A DNA stretch of 64,000 nt from contig JAFZTV010000004.1 in assembly GCA_017618625.1 (NCBI GenBank), forward strand, positions 1 through 64,000. Direction: 5' to 3'. This document shows, in pieces, positions 51,468 through 60,023 of this stretch; position 1 is the stretch's first letter, and each line of letters begins with the position of its first letter. This DNA is from Bacteroidales bacterium (lineage in GTDB: Bacteria; Bacteroidota; Bacteroidia; Bacteroidales; P3). The notes beneath the pieces are model-generated. The model searched no databases and was not told the DNA's origin. It was given only the letters and a program-made list of their open reading frames with translations. The position numbers and the translations under genes were made by a program.

Positions 51468-52199
51468 ATGAAACGTAACATCCCCAACTTCATCACCCTC
51501 TGTAACCTCCTGTGCGGCACCATCGCCGCATGGCAGGCCGTCATGGGCAACCTCCAATACGCCGCCATCTTCATTCTGCTCGGTATCTTCTTCGACTTCT
51601 TCGACGGCCTTGTCGCACGCCTCCTACATGTGGCCTCGCCCTTGGGCAAAGAGCTCGACTCCATGGCCGACCTCGTCACATCGGGTGTGGCTCCCGGATT
51701 CATCCTCTTCTACGTCCTTCTGCGTTGTGCCAACCCCTCGTGGCTGGCGTTCACCGCCCTGCTCATACCGCTGGCGGCTGCCTGGCGGCTCGCCAAGTTC
51801 AACCTCGACACCCGCCAAACCTCGTCGTTCCTTGGCCTACCCGCACCCTCCAACGCACTCGTCTGGGCTGCCGTGGGCTTCTACTTCGCCTGCCCCTCCT
51901 GGACGCGCATCGCACTGCTTCCCATTCCCAACCTCTACAACCTGTTGTTCTTCGGCGTAGGCCCCATCGTATTGGCCATACTTGCAGCCATTTGCAGCCT
52001 GCTTATGGTCTCCGAGATACCCCTCTTTGCCCTGAAGTTCAAAAACCTTTCGTGGCGTGACAACCAGACTCGTTTCATATTCCTGATTCTTAGCGTCCTT
52101 CTGCTTGTCCTGTTCGGCATCATCGGCATCCCGCTCGTCATACTCTGCTACCTGCTCATCTCTCTCATAACCAACCACTCCAAATCTGGCAAACAATGA
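51468..52199 (+). CDS. pssA: CDP-diacylglycerol-serine O-phosphatidyltransferase
   Basis: A 243-aa inner-membrane enzyme that makes phosphatidylserine, precursor of phosphatidylethanolamine. The CDP-alcohol transferase motif DG-x2-AR-x8-G-x3-D-x3-D is visible at about residues 45-66, followed by further membrane segments. It overlaps queA by four bases (ATGA). Confidence 0.92.
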   Translation: MKRNIPNFITLCNLLCGTIAAWQAVMGNLQYAAIFILLGIFFDFFDGLVARLLHVASPLGKELDSMADLVTSGVAPGFILFYVLLRCANPSWLAFTALLIPLAAAWRLAKFNLDTRQTSSFLGLPAPSNALVWAAVGFYFACPSWTRIALLPIPNLYNLLFFGVGPIVLAILAAICSLLMVSEIPLFALKFKNLSWRDNQTRFIFLILSVLLLVLFGIIGIPLVILCYLLISLITNHSKSGKQ

Positions 52200-53431
52200 A
52201 CGACCCCAAGTCAATCGCCATATCCGACTACGACTACCCACTGCCCGAGGAACGCATAGCCAAGTATCCTCTCGCTCAGCGCGACCAGTCCAAACTGCTT
52301 GTTTACAAGAACGGCACGGTTACCGAAGACCTGTTCCGAAACGTGCCCGACCTGCTGCCCGACGACACACTCCTCGTCTTCAACAACACCAAGGTCATCC
52401 ACGCCCGCCTCGTCTTCCAGAAAGAGACAGGTTCGACGATAGAGATTTTCTGCCTCGAACCGTTCCAGACAGCCATATCCGAAGCCTTCGAGCAACGCGA
52501 GCGCTGCACCTGGCTGTGCTTCATCGGCAACAACAAAAAATGGAAAAGCGGAATCCTGACAAAAGAAGTCACCGCTAACCCCTCACCCCTCTCAGGTCAC
52601 AATTCACAGGCCACAATAACCCTAACCGCCACCCGCCGCGAGCCAGTAGGCAACGCCTGGATAGTTGACTTCAGCTGGACGGGCGGCATCAGCTTCGCCG
52701 AACTCATCGAGTGCGCCGGCGTCATACCCCTCCCACCCTACCTGCACCGCGAAGCCGAGCGCGACGACAACACCCGCTACCAGACCGTCTATGCCGACCC
52801 CATGGGCTCTGTGGCGGCTCCCACCGCAGGCCTGCACTTCACCGACGAGGTGTTCAACCATCTGAATTCAAGACATATCGCCACCGAGTTTCTCACCCTC
52901 CATGTGGGGGCTGGCACCTTCAAACCCGTCAGCAGCGAGACCATCGGTGAACATGAGATGCACACCGAGAAAATTGTCGTCCACCGCAGCACCATACAGC
53001 ACATACTGCAACACGACGGCAAGCCGCTCATCGCCGTCGGCACCACCAGCGTCCGCACCTTGGAATCAATCTATTGGTTCGGCATACAGCTGGGTAAAGA
53101 CCCCACCGCAAAAGCCATGCATGTCGAGCAGTGGGAACCCTATAAGGGCGACGCCACACCCTCCTTGTGCGAAGCCTACGGCAACGTGCTTGCCTGGCTC
53201 GACAGCCAGTCGCTCGACACCCTCTATGGCGAGACTCGCCTCATCATCGCACCAGGCTATAAATACCATGTAATCAACGGCATGATAACCAACTTCCACC
53301 AGCCGAAGAGCACCCTGCTGCTCTTGGTTTCAGCCCTCATTGGCGACCGCTGGAAAGACTGCTACCGCTACGCCCTCGACCACAACTTCCGCTTCCTAAG
53401 CTACGGCGACAGCTGCCTGTTGCTTCCATAG
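52196..53431 (+). CDS. queA: S-adenosylmethionine:tRNA ribosyltransferase-isomerase
   Basis: A 411-aa enzyme transferring the ribosyl part of SAM to preQ1-tRNA in queuosine synthesis. DYPLPEERIAKYPLAQRDQSKLLVY (about 9-33), PTAGLHFT near residue 210, HVGAGTFKPV near 237 and FHQPKSTLLLLVSAL near 366 match QueA. It is longer than E. coli QueA (356 aa), partly by an insertion near 125-145 that a 7-bp repeat encodes (52590, 52597, 52604, 52611). Confidence 0.93.
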   Translation: MNDPKSIAISDYDYPLPEERIAKYPLAQRDQSKLLVYKNGTVTEDLFRNVPDLLPDDTLLVFNNTKVIHARLVFQKETGSTIEIFCLEPFQTAISEAFEQRERCTWLCFIGNNKKWKSGILTKEVTANPSPLSGHNSQATITLTATRREPVGNAWIVDFSWTGGISFAELIECAGVIPLPPYLHREAERDDNTRYQTVYADPMGSVAAPTAGLHFTDEVFNHLNSRHIATEFLTLHVGAGTFKPVSSETIGEHEMHTEKIVVHRSTIQHILQHDGKPLIAVGTTSVRTLESIYWFGIQLGKDPTAKAMHVEQWEPYKGDATPSLCEAYGNVLAWLDSQSLDTLYGETRLIIAPGYKYHVINGMITNFHQPKSTLLLLVSALIGDRWKDCYRYALDHNFRFLSYGDSCLLLP

Positions 53432-53495
53432 ATTTCCTTCCCTAATAAGATTCTGTACCCCCAAAAAACCAGAAAGGGGTTTATGCCATCATTAA

Positions 53496-54617
53496 TTACC
53501 TCTTCCCTTTTCGTCTATTGCACTCCTGGCACAGCATCTGACAGTTCTCTATGACCGTGCGACCTCCTTCGCACCACGGGGTTATGTGGTCTCCCTCCAT
53601 AAACTCAAAGTCAAGTTCTTTGCCGCAATTAGCGCATTTGTGCCCCTGTTTCTCCCACACCGACAATTTGATATCCTCTGGAAACGACCTCAAGTCCAGA
53701 TAATGCTCGTCACCAGTCAGCACGTATGGAATAATGCCCGACTGCCGTTGTATCTCACTGTCGCGCATCAGCTCCGAGATGCGTTTACCCATCGCCTCAG
53801 TATCTAATGTCGCCGACCCGAATTTGTCGTATAGAAAAGCCCAGTCAAGACCTTTCATGATTTTCTTGAACTTCTTCATGTCGAAGTTCGTTATAGCCCA
53901 GTTCAAAACCGCCTGGAAATACGTCCACAGGTTATTGGCATTCGGGTCGTGCTGATGTGCCGACATATATCCCACTGCCGTTTGCATATGTCCGCTGCGC
54001 TTCTCATGTTCCGCCATCCACTCCAAGGCTTTTTTTAGAAAATCCTGTCGTATAGGCGTTCCATTCACCAAATCCTTACCCAGTCGATATGCCCCGCAGT
54101 TAGACTTGGAAAAATGCCGTTTCGCATCCGACACGAAAGGCCCGGCATATACAGCATTATTGATTTCCTGCTCATTAAGCGGCTTGCCTGCTATGTTGAT
54201 GGTCTTAAACCACTCCAGCTTCTCCGATGGCTCGCCCTCGCACACATAGACTGTCAGCTTATAGTCGAGAATTTTCTGTTGTATGTCTTTCGGTTGGTTG
54301 AAAAAGTTCTTGAAGAAATATGAAAACTTACCAGCCACATACTCGCATAGCGACAATGTGCGCTGCTGTCCGTCCATCACTTCGTATGGACATTCCGCGT
54401 CGTCCGACCGCTTAACCCAGTACATCACGTTCAACGGATAATTCTGCATCACCGTGTGAATGACGGCTTGCTGCTCTTTCTCGTTGTAGATGAATTCGCG
54501 CTGATAGGGAGGTCTAATGTCTAGTAACCCGCCATATCCACGAACTCCAAGTTCGTCGTTGTTTACATAACCCTTGGTAATATCGCCAACGGTCACTTCA
54601 ATTTGCTTTATTGTCAT
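53496..54617 (-). CDS. DUF262-HNH endonuclease, candidate restriction partner
   Basis: A 373-aa two-domain protein. The N-terminal DUF262 (GmrS/DndB-like) domain has PPYQREFIY near residue 36 and DGQQR at 82-86. The C-terminal HNH nuclease has CANC at 328-331, GDHITPW at 342-348 and CQMLCQECNRRK with Cys 363 and 366. DUF262-HNH proteins are known from anti-phage type IV enzymes, where the nucleotide hydrolysis motif DGQQR drives cleavage. I chose ATG 54617 because the longer frame from 54710 overlaps the methyltransferase gene by over 100 bases. It lies directly after a methyltransferase, so the two look like one restriction-modification unit. Confidence 0.8.
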   Translation of the reverse strand: MTIKQIEVTVGDITKGYVNNDELGVRGYGGLLDIRPPYQREFIYNEKEQQAVIHTVMQNYPLNVMYWVKRSDDAECPYEVMDGQQRTLSLCEYVAGKFSYFFKNFFNQPKDIQQKILDYKLTVYVCEGEPSEKLEWFKTINIAGKPLNEQEINNAVYAGPFVSDAKRHFSKSNCGAYRLGKDLVNGTPIRQDFLKKALEWMAEHEKRSGHMQTAVGYMSAHQHDPNANNLWTYFQAVLNWAITNFDMKKFKKIMKGLDWAFLYDKFGSATLDTEAMGKRISELMRDSEIQRQSGIIPYVLTGDEHYLDLRSFPEDIKLSVWEKQGHKCANCGKELDFEFMEGDHITPWCEGGRTVIENCQMLCQECNRRKGKR

Positions 54618-55686
54618 CATATCTTTGGGGGTGTTTGTTTCGGATAAGGATTCTCTCATATAATCGTACAATCTCTTTCCCTTTTTCAACATAAAGACGA
54701 GGCCCACCATTTAATTTGCCAAGCCTACTTCGCACTATATCCATATTTGCCAACTCTAAACCAATACCAATAATTTCAAATTGGTCTGGGTTGTATTTAT
54801 CAAGGAAAGTAATCGGAACCCCCATTATCCCTTCATAGTCATAAGGGATATCTGCCGTCTTTCCTATTTCAATGCCATTGTAGTTGAAATACGAAGGATA
54901 TTCTTCAGGAGAATAACGGCAGACCAAATCTAATTCCTCGTGACGCTTTTTGTGATCAAGATTAGTAAACCAACAAATATTTCCAAATTTTGCATATTTC
55001 TTACCATCGCTATCAATATATGTATTATCTCGTTCATAATCAATTGGAACTTCAAACCTTTGACTACCAGAATTAACTCCTAACCAAATTCTATTGTCCT
55101 TAAGCGAAGGGAAGACCTCTTTATAACTTACATTATTCTGGTTCCCAATTATCAAAAACGTCTTCTTATACTCCATCAACTGCCCAATATACTCCCGAAA
55201 CAAAGAGAACGGCGGATTAGTCACCACTATATCGGCCTGTTTCAACAATTCTATACACTCCGGGTCACGAAAGTCGCCAGTCTTCAACGTGGAAAGCACA
55301 TTCTTATCGTTTTGCAATAAGTAGCGTACATCCGAAAGGTCAACCGCTCCGTCGCCATTCAAATCTTTCACTTCTGTTATCTCTACCTTGTAGGCAATCT
55401 TTGTGGGCTCGGCATCGAATCCATCAAAATGCAGCAACAGCTCATTCCCCTGAACAGGCGAGCCGTTATAGCAGGTGCATATCAGTTTCTTCAATCCAAG
55501 CTGGTTGAATCGCAAAGCGAAGTATTTGAAAAAATTGCTCTCGTACGGGTCATCGCAATTACACAGCACCACCTTGTCGCGGAAATGCGGCCAATAGTGC
55601 TGCAACTCCCTCTCTATGTCAGTCAACTGTGTATAAAACTCATCTTTTTTCGCCGTTTTTGCGGCGTTTAGGTTCTTGTTTGCCAT
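54598..55686 (-). CDS. EcoRI-type adenine-specific DNA methyltransferase
   Basis: A 362-aa enzyme of the M.EcoRI family (PF13651-type) that methylates adenine N6. The catalytic motif NPPF is at 157-160, and the region LCNCDDPYESNFFKYFALRF (41-60) belongs to the family. A loop DLNGDGAVDLSD (108-119) has the calcium-binding spacing of a dockerin or EF-hand. The operon-mate is a DUF262-HNH protein, not the R.EcoRI nuclease. Base composition is richer in A and T than the neighbours, which suggests transfer. The start codon lies inside a hairpin. Confidence 0.85.
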   Translation of the reverse strand: MANKNLNAAKTAKKDEFYTQLTDIERELQHYWPHFRDKVVLCNCDDPYESNFFKYFALRFNQLGLKKLICTCYNGSPVQGNELLLHFDGFDAEPTKIAYKVEITEVKDLNGDGAVDLSDVRYLLQNDKNVLSTLKTGDFRDPECIELLKQADIVVTNPPFSLFREYIGQLMEYKKTFLIIGNQNNVSYKEVFPSLKDNRIWLGVNSGSQRFEVPIDYERDNTYIDSDGKKYAKFGNICWFTNLDHKKRHEELDLVCRYSPEEYPSYFNYNGIEIGKTADIPYDYEGIMGVPITFLDKYNPDQFEIIGIGLELANMDIVRSRLGKLNGGPRLYVEKGKEIVRLYERILIRNKHPQRYDDNKAN

Positions 55687-55995
55687 AGGTATCGTCTTTA
55701 CGAGCGCGGCTACCTATCGGACTTACGGGCAATACAGGGCACTAAAAAAGCGTAGATTTTGTCTTATCCACGCATTGAGGCCCTGAGAAAGCCCGTAAAA
55801 GTCAATAAGCCGCCATCTACGCATTGCGCAGACGCTCGCAGACTTACTCGTGACCTTTACTTTTGAAATTTCTCAGGTTTCAATGCTTGTGCCGAATAAA
55901 TAGCAAACGCTGTTAAATTATTAGTAATTACGTCTTTATATCATTGAATATATAATTGGTTATTCGTTTTTTGTTTCTTTCGTAATGTCATTTAC
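55687..55995 (-). promoter_or_regulatory. Structured leader of the methyltransferase operon, attenuator candidate
   Basis: On the minus strand three sets of stems compete. P1: TCAATG (55880-55885) with CATTGA (55773-55778) and TTTCTCAGG (55869-55877) with CCTGAGAAA (55782-55790). Inside it TCTACGC (55816-55822) pairs with GCGCAGA (55826-55832). Alternative: GCGTAGAT (55750-55757) pairs with ATCCACGC (55766-55773) and, read on the minus strand, forms a hairpin followed by a run of six T, a terminator; nested TTACGGGC/GCCCGTAA and CAGGGC/GCCCTG arms enclose it. GCGTAGAT can instead pair perfectly with ATCTACGC (55815-55822). A further hairpin (55685-55717, ATAGGTA with TACCTAT) encloses the start codon. 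The gap 55687-56161 holds no gene. Confidence 0.6.
55750..55773 (-). terminator. Leader terminator of the methyltransferase operon
   Basis: Read on the minus strand, GCGTGGAT and ATCTACGC form an 8-bp stem with one G-U pair around an 8-base loop, followed by a run of six T (plus strand 55744-55749). It lies about 60 bp before the ATG, so full-length message needs the terminator to be avoided. Confidence 0.65.
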
Positions 55996-56000
55996 AAGTG

Positions 56001-56008
56001 CAAAGTTA
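56001..56008 (-). promoter_or_regulatory. Promoter of the methyltransferase operon (-7 box)
   Basis: The minus strand reads TAACTTTG, matching TAnnTTTG. The leader to the ATG would be about 310 nt, long for this phylum. No -33 box is clear. Confidence 0.45.
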
Positions 56009-56161
56009 CTTATTTTTTCGCTATTTCATTATGACAGCCACTATTTTCTTCCTACATCACCCAATATTAGAGAAACAAGTTTTTGCCGATTGCTAAACAG
56101 CCATGTTCCACATAATATTTCCATGATTGCTACGTTGTTAGTAACAAGATGATTTGATGCA

Positions 56162-56860
56162 ATGTACGCTTTCCGTCCATTAAAAGATTTGATGAATGTG
56201 ATGTACTCCCCAACCTGCGTGGGCTGTGGCACTTCTCTTGTGGGCGACGAGGCGTTGCTGTGCATAGAATGTATCAGCCATATTCCCTTCACCAACTTCG
56301 CCACAACACCCGACAACCACCTGGAAAGACTGCTGGAAGACACCATCCCGCATGTGACGGCGACTTCGCTGATGTATTTCGAGAAGGGCGAAGTCTCGCA
56401 AAGAATCATTCACAGCATAAAATACCGCGGCGACCTGCATCTGGCCCGCCAGTTCGGCAAGATGCTCGGTCAATCCATCGCCGAGTCGCACCGCTTTGAC
56501 GACGTGGACGTTATCATTCCCGTGCCGTTGCATTTTTTCAGATGGTATAAACGCGGCTTCAACCAGAGCCGCGAAATAAGCGAAGGCATCATCAAAGCCT
56601 TCCACCGCCCCGTCAAAAATCTCGTATTAGCCCGCAAACGCTACACCGAAACGCAGACTCGCAAAAGCCATCAGGAGCGTTCCATCAATATGGTGGACGC
56701 CTTTCAACTGCGAAGCACAAAAGCCATCAGAGGAAAACATGTGCTACTGGTGGACGACGTTATCACCACAGGCTCCACCATAAGAGGCTGCTACGCAGCA
56801 TTGTCTCAGGTGGAAGGAATACGGGTAAGCGTGGCGTCGCTCGCCTTCACCGGACAATAA
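56162..56860 (+). CDS. ComF family phosphoribosyltransferase-like protein
   Basis: A 232-aa ComF-type protein. An N-terminal Cys4 zinc finger (CVGCG..CIEC, about 20-38) precedes a phosphoribosyltransferase domain with VLLVDDVITTGSTI (about 193-206). ComF members help DNA uptake or processing of single-stranded DNA in other bacteria; here the role is only inferred from the family. It precedes aroB on the same strand by 20 bp. Confidence 0.85.
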   Translation: MYAFRPLKDLMNVMYSPTCVGCGTSLVGDEALLCIECISHIPFTNFATTPDNHLERLLEDTIPHVTATSLMYFEKGEVSQRIIHSIKYRGDLHLARQFGKMLGQSIAESHRFDDVDVIIPVPLHFFRWYKRGFNQSREISEGIIKAFHRPVKNLVLARKRYTETQTRKSHQERSINMVDAFQLRSTKAIRGKHVLLVDDVITTGSTIRGCYAALSQVEGIRVSVASLAFTGQ

Positions 56861-56880
56861 ACATAATCAATACACCCTAT

Positions 56881-57927
56881 ATGAACAAGACCCAAACAAT
56901 ACTGCCAGGCCGTCAATCCGCACTCAAGGTGCTGAATCGCAAATTGAAGAAAATCAACGCCGACCACAATGTAAAATATTTCATCCTGACCGACGAGAAC
57001 GTGCTGGAACACTGTCTGCCGACGCTGATATACAACGTGTCGGAACTTGAGAACGCCGAGTTTCTGGAGTTGCCTGCCGGCGAGGCATGCAAGGACATTG
57101 CTATCGTCACCGAAGTATGGGAGTCGCTCATTTCCAGCGAGGCCGACCGCAACGCCGTCATCATTAACCTGGGCGGCGGCAGCGTGAGCGACATGGGCGG
57201 TTTTGTGGCCGCCACCTTCAAACGCGGCATCGACTACATAAACATCCCCACCACGCTGACAGCCATGATCGATGCCTCCATCGGGGGCAAGACGGCAATC
57301 GACCTGGGCGGCGCAAAAAACCAGATTGGCTGCTTCCGCAACCCTATCATAACCTGCATAGAACCAGCATTTCTGGAGACTCTACCCGCTAACGAGTTGC
57401 GGTCGGGTGAATACGAGATAATGAAAACCCTGCTGCTGACCGGCCACGAAGCATGGCATAGCACAAACGTGTCAAACTACTCCGACCTGATTCCCTACTG
57501 CATAGATTTCAAGCAATCTGTGGTAAAGGCTGACCCCGAAGAGCACAGCATTCGCAAGATACTGAACTTCGGCCACACCATAGGCCACGCTCTGGAAGCC
57601 TACAGCCTCGGCCATAACAAGCCAATGAGTCACGGCGAAGCCGTCGGCATAGGTATGCTTTATGCCTTGTATCTGTCAACCAAGAAACTGGGCCTTGAAA
57701 CATCGTGCTACAAACAATACCGCAGCTGGCTCACAAAGCGTATTGCTCTTCCCCAGCTATCTCTCAAAGAAATAGAACAGCTGCTTGACCTTATGCGCCA
57801 CGACAAGAAACGTTCCAACGACGGAACTCTCTGCGTATTGCTTGAAGCCCCGGGCTCGCCCGTGATAGACGTCGCTGTGAGCGACAACGAAATTCGCGAT
57901 GCCATGCTCAGCGCGGCTAAGCTGTGA
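56881..57927 (+). CDS. aroB: 3-dehydroquinate synthase
   Basis: A 348-aa NAD- and metal-dependent enzyme converting DAHP to 3-dehydroquinate, second step of the shikimate pathway. NLGGGSVSDMGGF (about 97-109) is the NAD loop, and the metal ligands are in SGEYEIMKTLL near 176 and the two His motifs RKILNFGHTIGHALE (about 227-241) and MSHGEAVGIGM (about 248-258). It ends one base before the convergent lysC gene. Confidence 0.93.
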   Translation: MNKTQTILPGRQSALKVLNRKLKKINADHNVKYFILTDENVLEHCLPTLIYNVSELENAEFLELPAGEACKDIAIVTEVWESLISSEADRNAVIINLGGGSVSDMGGFVAATFKRGIDYINIPTTLTAMIDASIGGKTAIDLGGAKNQIGCFRNPIITCIEPAFLETLPANELRSGEYEIMKTLLLTGHEAWHSTNVSNYSDLIPYCIDFKQSVVKADPEEHSIRKILNFGHTIGHALEAYSLGHNKPMSHGEAVGIGMLYALYLSTKKLGLETSCYKQYRSWLTKRIALPQLSLKEIEQLLDLMRHDKKRSNDGTLCVLLEAPGSPVIDVAVSDNEIRDAMLSAAKL

Positions 57928-57928
57928 T

Positions 57929-59197
57929 TTAGTTCTCCACCACCAGCTGGGCAGTGGCTCGGCTGCGCTGCTCAAGGAAGACCTGACGGCCACCCACAAT
58001 AGAATCAACGACTTCCTGGGTATAGTGCCGCACAGTCACCAACTCCATATTACTGTTGTAACGTACCTTGAAATCAACACTTAACAGCGCAATAAGCTTG
58101 TCGATAAGTATCTTGTTGCTGTCGATACATATCGAGAAACTAAGTGCCGTGTTCTGCATCAGGTTGACGCTCACGCCCACTTGTGACAAAATGGAGAAGA
58201 TGCGCTGCAGGTTCTCCTCGGCTATAAAGGAGAAGTCTTTTGGCATGATTGACATCAGCACCTGGTTCTCCTTGAAAATATATAGCGGCACCTCAGGCTT
58301 TATGACTGGGAACGGCCCCACCACCGACCCATCGGCAACAGGGTTGACAAACGACTTGATATAAAGCGGTATCTGCTTGTTTTGAAGCGGTTTGATGGTC
58401 TTGGGGTGGATGACAGACGCACCATAGTAGGCCTGCTCTATGGCTTCGTCGTATGGCATCTCGTCTATCTTAACCGTGTCGGCAAAATATTTCGGGTCGG
58501 CATTAAGGAATCCTGGCACATCTTTCCAGATGGTCATCCGCTTGGAATCAAGTAAATACGAAAGCACAGCAGCGCTGTAGTCGGAGCCTTCGCGCCCCAG
58601 CGTGGTGGTGGAACCATCGGCGGCAGAGGCTATAAAACCCTGTGTCACAACCGAACGCCCATCCCCAAGGATATCTGCCAACTGTTGCCTATTCGCCATC
58701 GTGCGCTCCCAGTCAACCTGGGCACAGCGGTGTGCGGAATCGGTCACAATGACCTTGCGCACATCAACCCACTGGTTCTCAACACCGCACTGTGCAAGAT
58801 AAGCGCTTATAACCGTCGTCGAAAGCAGTTCGCCATACGACACAACTTGGTCATAGTCATAGTTGTAATCGCCCGATGAGGACTTACGGCTTTTGTCAAG
58901 GTTGGCAAAGAGTGTGCGCAAACTGTCATATATCCCGTCCGCAGGGTTGGGGAAAAGATGCCTTACAATCTGCAGATGATAGTCAACAAGTGTCTTATAT
59001 ACAATATCTTGTTCATCCTCTTCTTTCACCCCAGGCACCAGCTGCTCCAGCGCGTTGGTGGTCTTACCCATAGCCGACACAACTATTACCATTGGGTGGC
59101 CGCCATCGTGATAGCTCTTAACTATCGACGCCATATTCTGCACCGCCTGCGCGCTATTGACAGAAGCACCTCCGAATTTGAAAACCTCTATATCCAT
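57929..59197 (-). CDS. lysC: Aspartate kinase
   Basis: A 422-aa monofunctional aspartate kinase (first step to lysine, threonine, methionine). It starts with VFKFGGASV (the usual Thr is Ala), has GREGSDYSAAVLS near residue 200 and VIHPKTIKPLQ near 265, and two ACT-like regions at about 300-410 for feedback control. The start at ATG 59197 is preferred to 59236 because the extra residues are not family-like and come from an 8-bp repeat upstream. No homoserine dehydrogenase is fused. Confidence 0.92.
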   Translation of the reverse strand: MDIEVFKFGGASVNSAQAVQNMASIVKSYHDGGHPMVIVVSAMGKTTNALEQLVPGVKEEDEQDIVYKTLVDYHLQIVRHLFPNPADGIYDSLRTLFANLDKSRKSSSGDYNYDYDQVVSYGELLSTTVISAYLAQCGVENQWVDVRKVIVTDSAHRCAQVDWERTMANRQQLADILGDGRSVVTQGFIASAADGSTTTLGREGSDYSAAVLSYLLDSKRMTIWKDVPGFLNADPKYFADTVKIDEMPYDEAIEQAYYGASVIHPKTIKPLQNKQIPLYIKSFVNPVADGSVVGPFPVIKPEVPLYIFKENQVLMSIMPKDFSFIAEENLQRIFSILSQVGVSVNLMQNTALSFSICIDSNKILIDKLIALLSVDFKVRYNSNMELVTVRHYTQEVVDSIVGGRQVFLEQRSRATAQLVVEN

Positions 59198-59225
59198 AAG
59201 CCTGAAAAGGAAAAACGTCTTGACA

Positions 59226-59245
59226 CATTCAAACAATCAAACAAA
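59226..59245. repeat. 8-bp degenerate array upstream of lysC
   Basis: CATTCAAA, CAATCAAA and CAAATAAC start at 59226, 59234 and 59242. The complement matches the GAATG and GATTG words at 9096-9124. Confidence 0.65.
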
Positions 59246-59267
59246 TAACTTTTTTATTCTAAAAAAA

Positions 59268-59298
59268 TTGCACAAAGCTGAGAAAACTAATAACTTTG
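59268..59298 (+). promoter_or_regulatory. Promoter of the WbqC-like gene, nearly leaderless
   Basis: TTG at 59268-59270, 20 bp, TAACTTTG at 59291-59298. The ATG at 59304 follows after five bases, the same arrangement as at 27169-27182. Confidence 0.7.
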
Positions 59299-59303
59299 CA
59301 CCC

Positions 59304-60011
59304 ATGAACGAACTCCTTTTACCGACATCCTACCTGCCTCCCATTCTCTATATAGCATTGTTAATCAAACAACAAAGTGCCACTATCGAAGCGTGCGAGA
59401 CATTCCCGAAACAAACTCACCGCAACCGCTGCGAAATATTGACATCCAACGGTGTTATGCGGCTGAGCGTGCCTGTGGTCCGCACCCACGGCAACCACAC
59501 TCTGACCAAAGACATCGGCATCTCATACGCCGAGCGATGGAACATACAACACATAAGAGCCATCGAATCAGCCTATAACAACGCTCCTTATTTCATGTAT
59601 CTCTGGGACGACCTGAAGGCCAACCTGCTTGAGCGCCACGAACGCCTGCTCGACCTGAACGAAAAAATCCTTGCCTACCTCCTCGCCAAACTCTCCATCC
59701 CCTGCCAACTGCATTACAGCGAAGAATACCTTACCTGTCAGCAATCGGCAGACAGCGGTCAACCTCTCGACCTTCGCGACCTCTTCTCTCACTCTATAAG
59801 CAGCATCCCCCTCAATCAACCATCCAACACCCATAACATCAACCCATCAACCTTTCTCCCTCCCTACTACCAAGTTTGGAACGACAGGCACGATTTCTGC
59901 CCAAACCTCAGCATCATAGACCTCCTTTTCAACCTGGGTCCTGCCGAGAGCAGAAAATACCTCGAGAAACTAATTCCTCCCCTACAAAACACGGACTTCA
60001 TACGGACTTGA
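59304..60011 (+). CDS. WbqC-like family protein
   Basis: A 235-aa protein of the WbqC family, cytosolic proteins often near glycan or envelope genes whose function is not established. The opening LLPTSYLPPILYIALL (3-18) matches the family pattern P-x-Y-L-P-x-I-x-Y. THRNRCEILTSNGVMRLSVPV (about 38-58) is the conserved core. A stretch PLNQPSNTHNINPSTFLPP (about 171-189) is encoded by 7-8 bp repeats. I chose ATG 59304 because a promoter box lies inside the longer frame from 59157. Confidence 0.82.
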   Translation: MNELLLPTSYLPPILYIALLIKQQSATIEACETFPKQTHRNRCEILTSNGVMRLSVPVVRTHGNHTLTKDIGISYAERWNIQHIRAIESAYNNAPYFMYLWDDLKANLLERHERLLDLNEKILAYLLAKLSIPCQLHYSEEYLTCQQSADSGQPLDLRDLFSHSISSIPLNQPSNTHNINPSTFLPPYYQVWNDRHDFCPNLSIIDLLFNLGPAESRKYLEKLIPPLQNTDFIRT

Positions 60012-60023
60012 TACGGACCTGTA

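Noticed and set aside
55723..55798. Integron attC site
   Set aside because: The nested inverted repeat looks attC-like in shape, but the conserved end motifs (GTTRRRY and RYYYAAC) are absent and no integrase gene is near. An RNA leader fits better.
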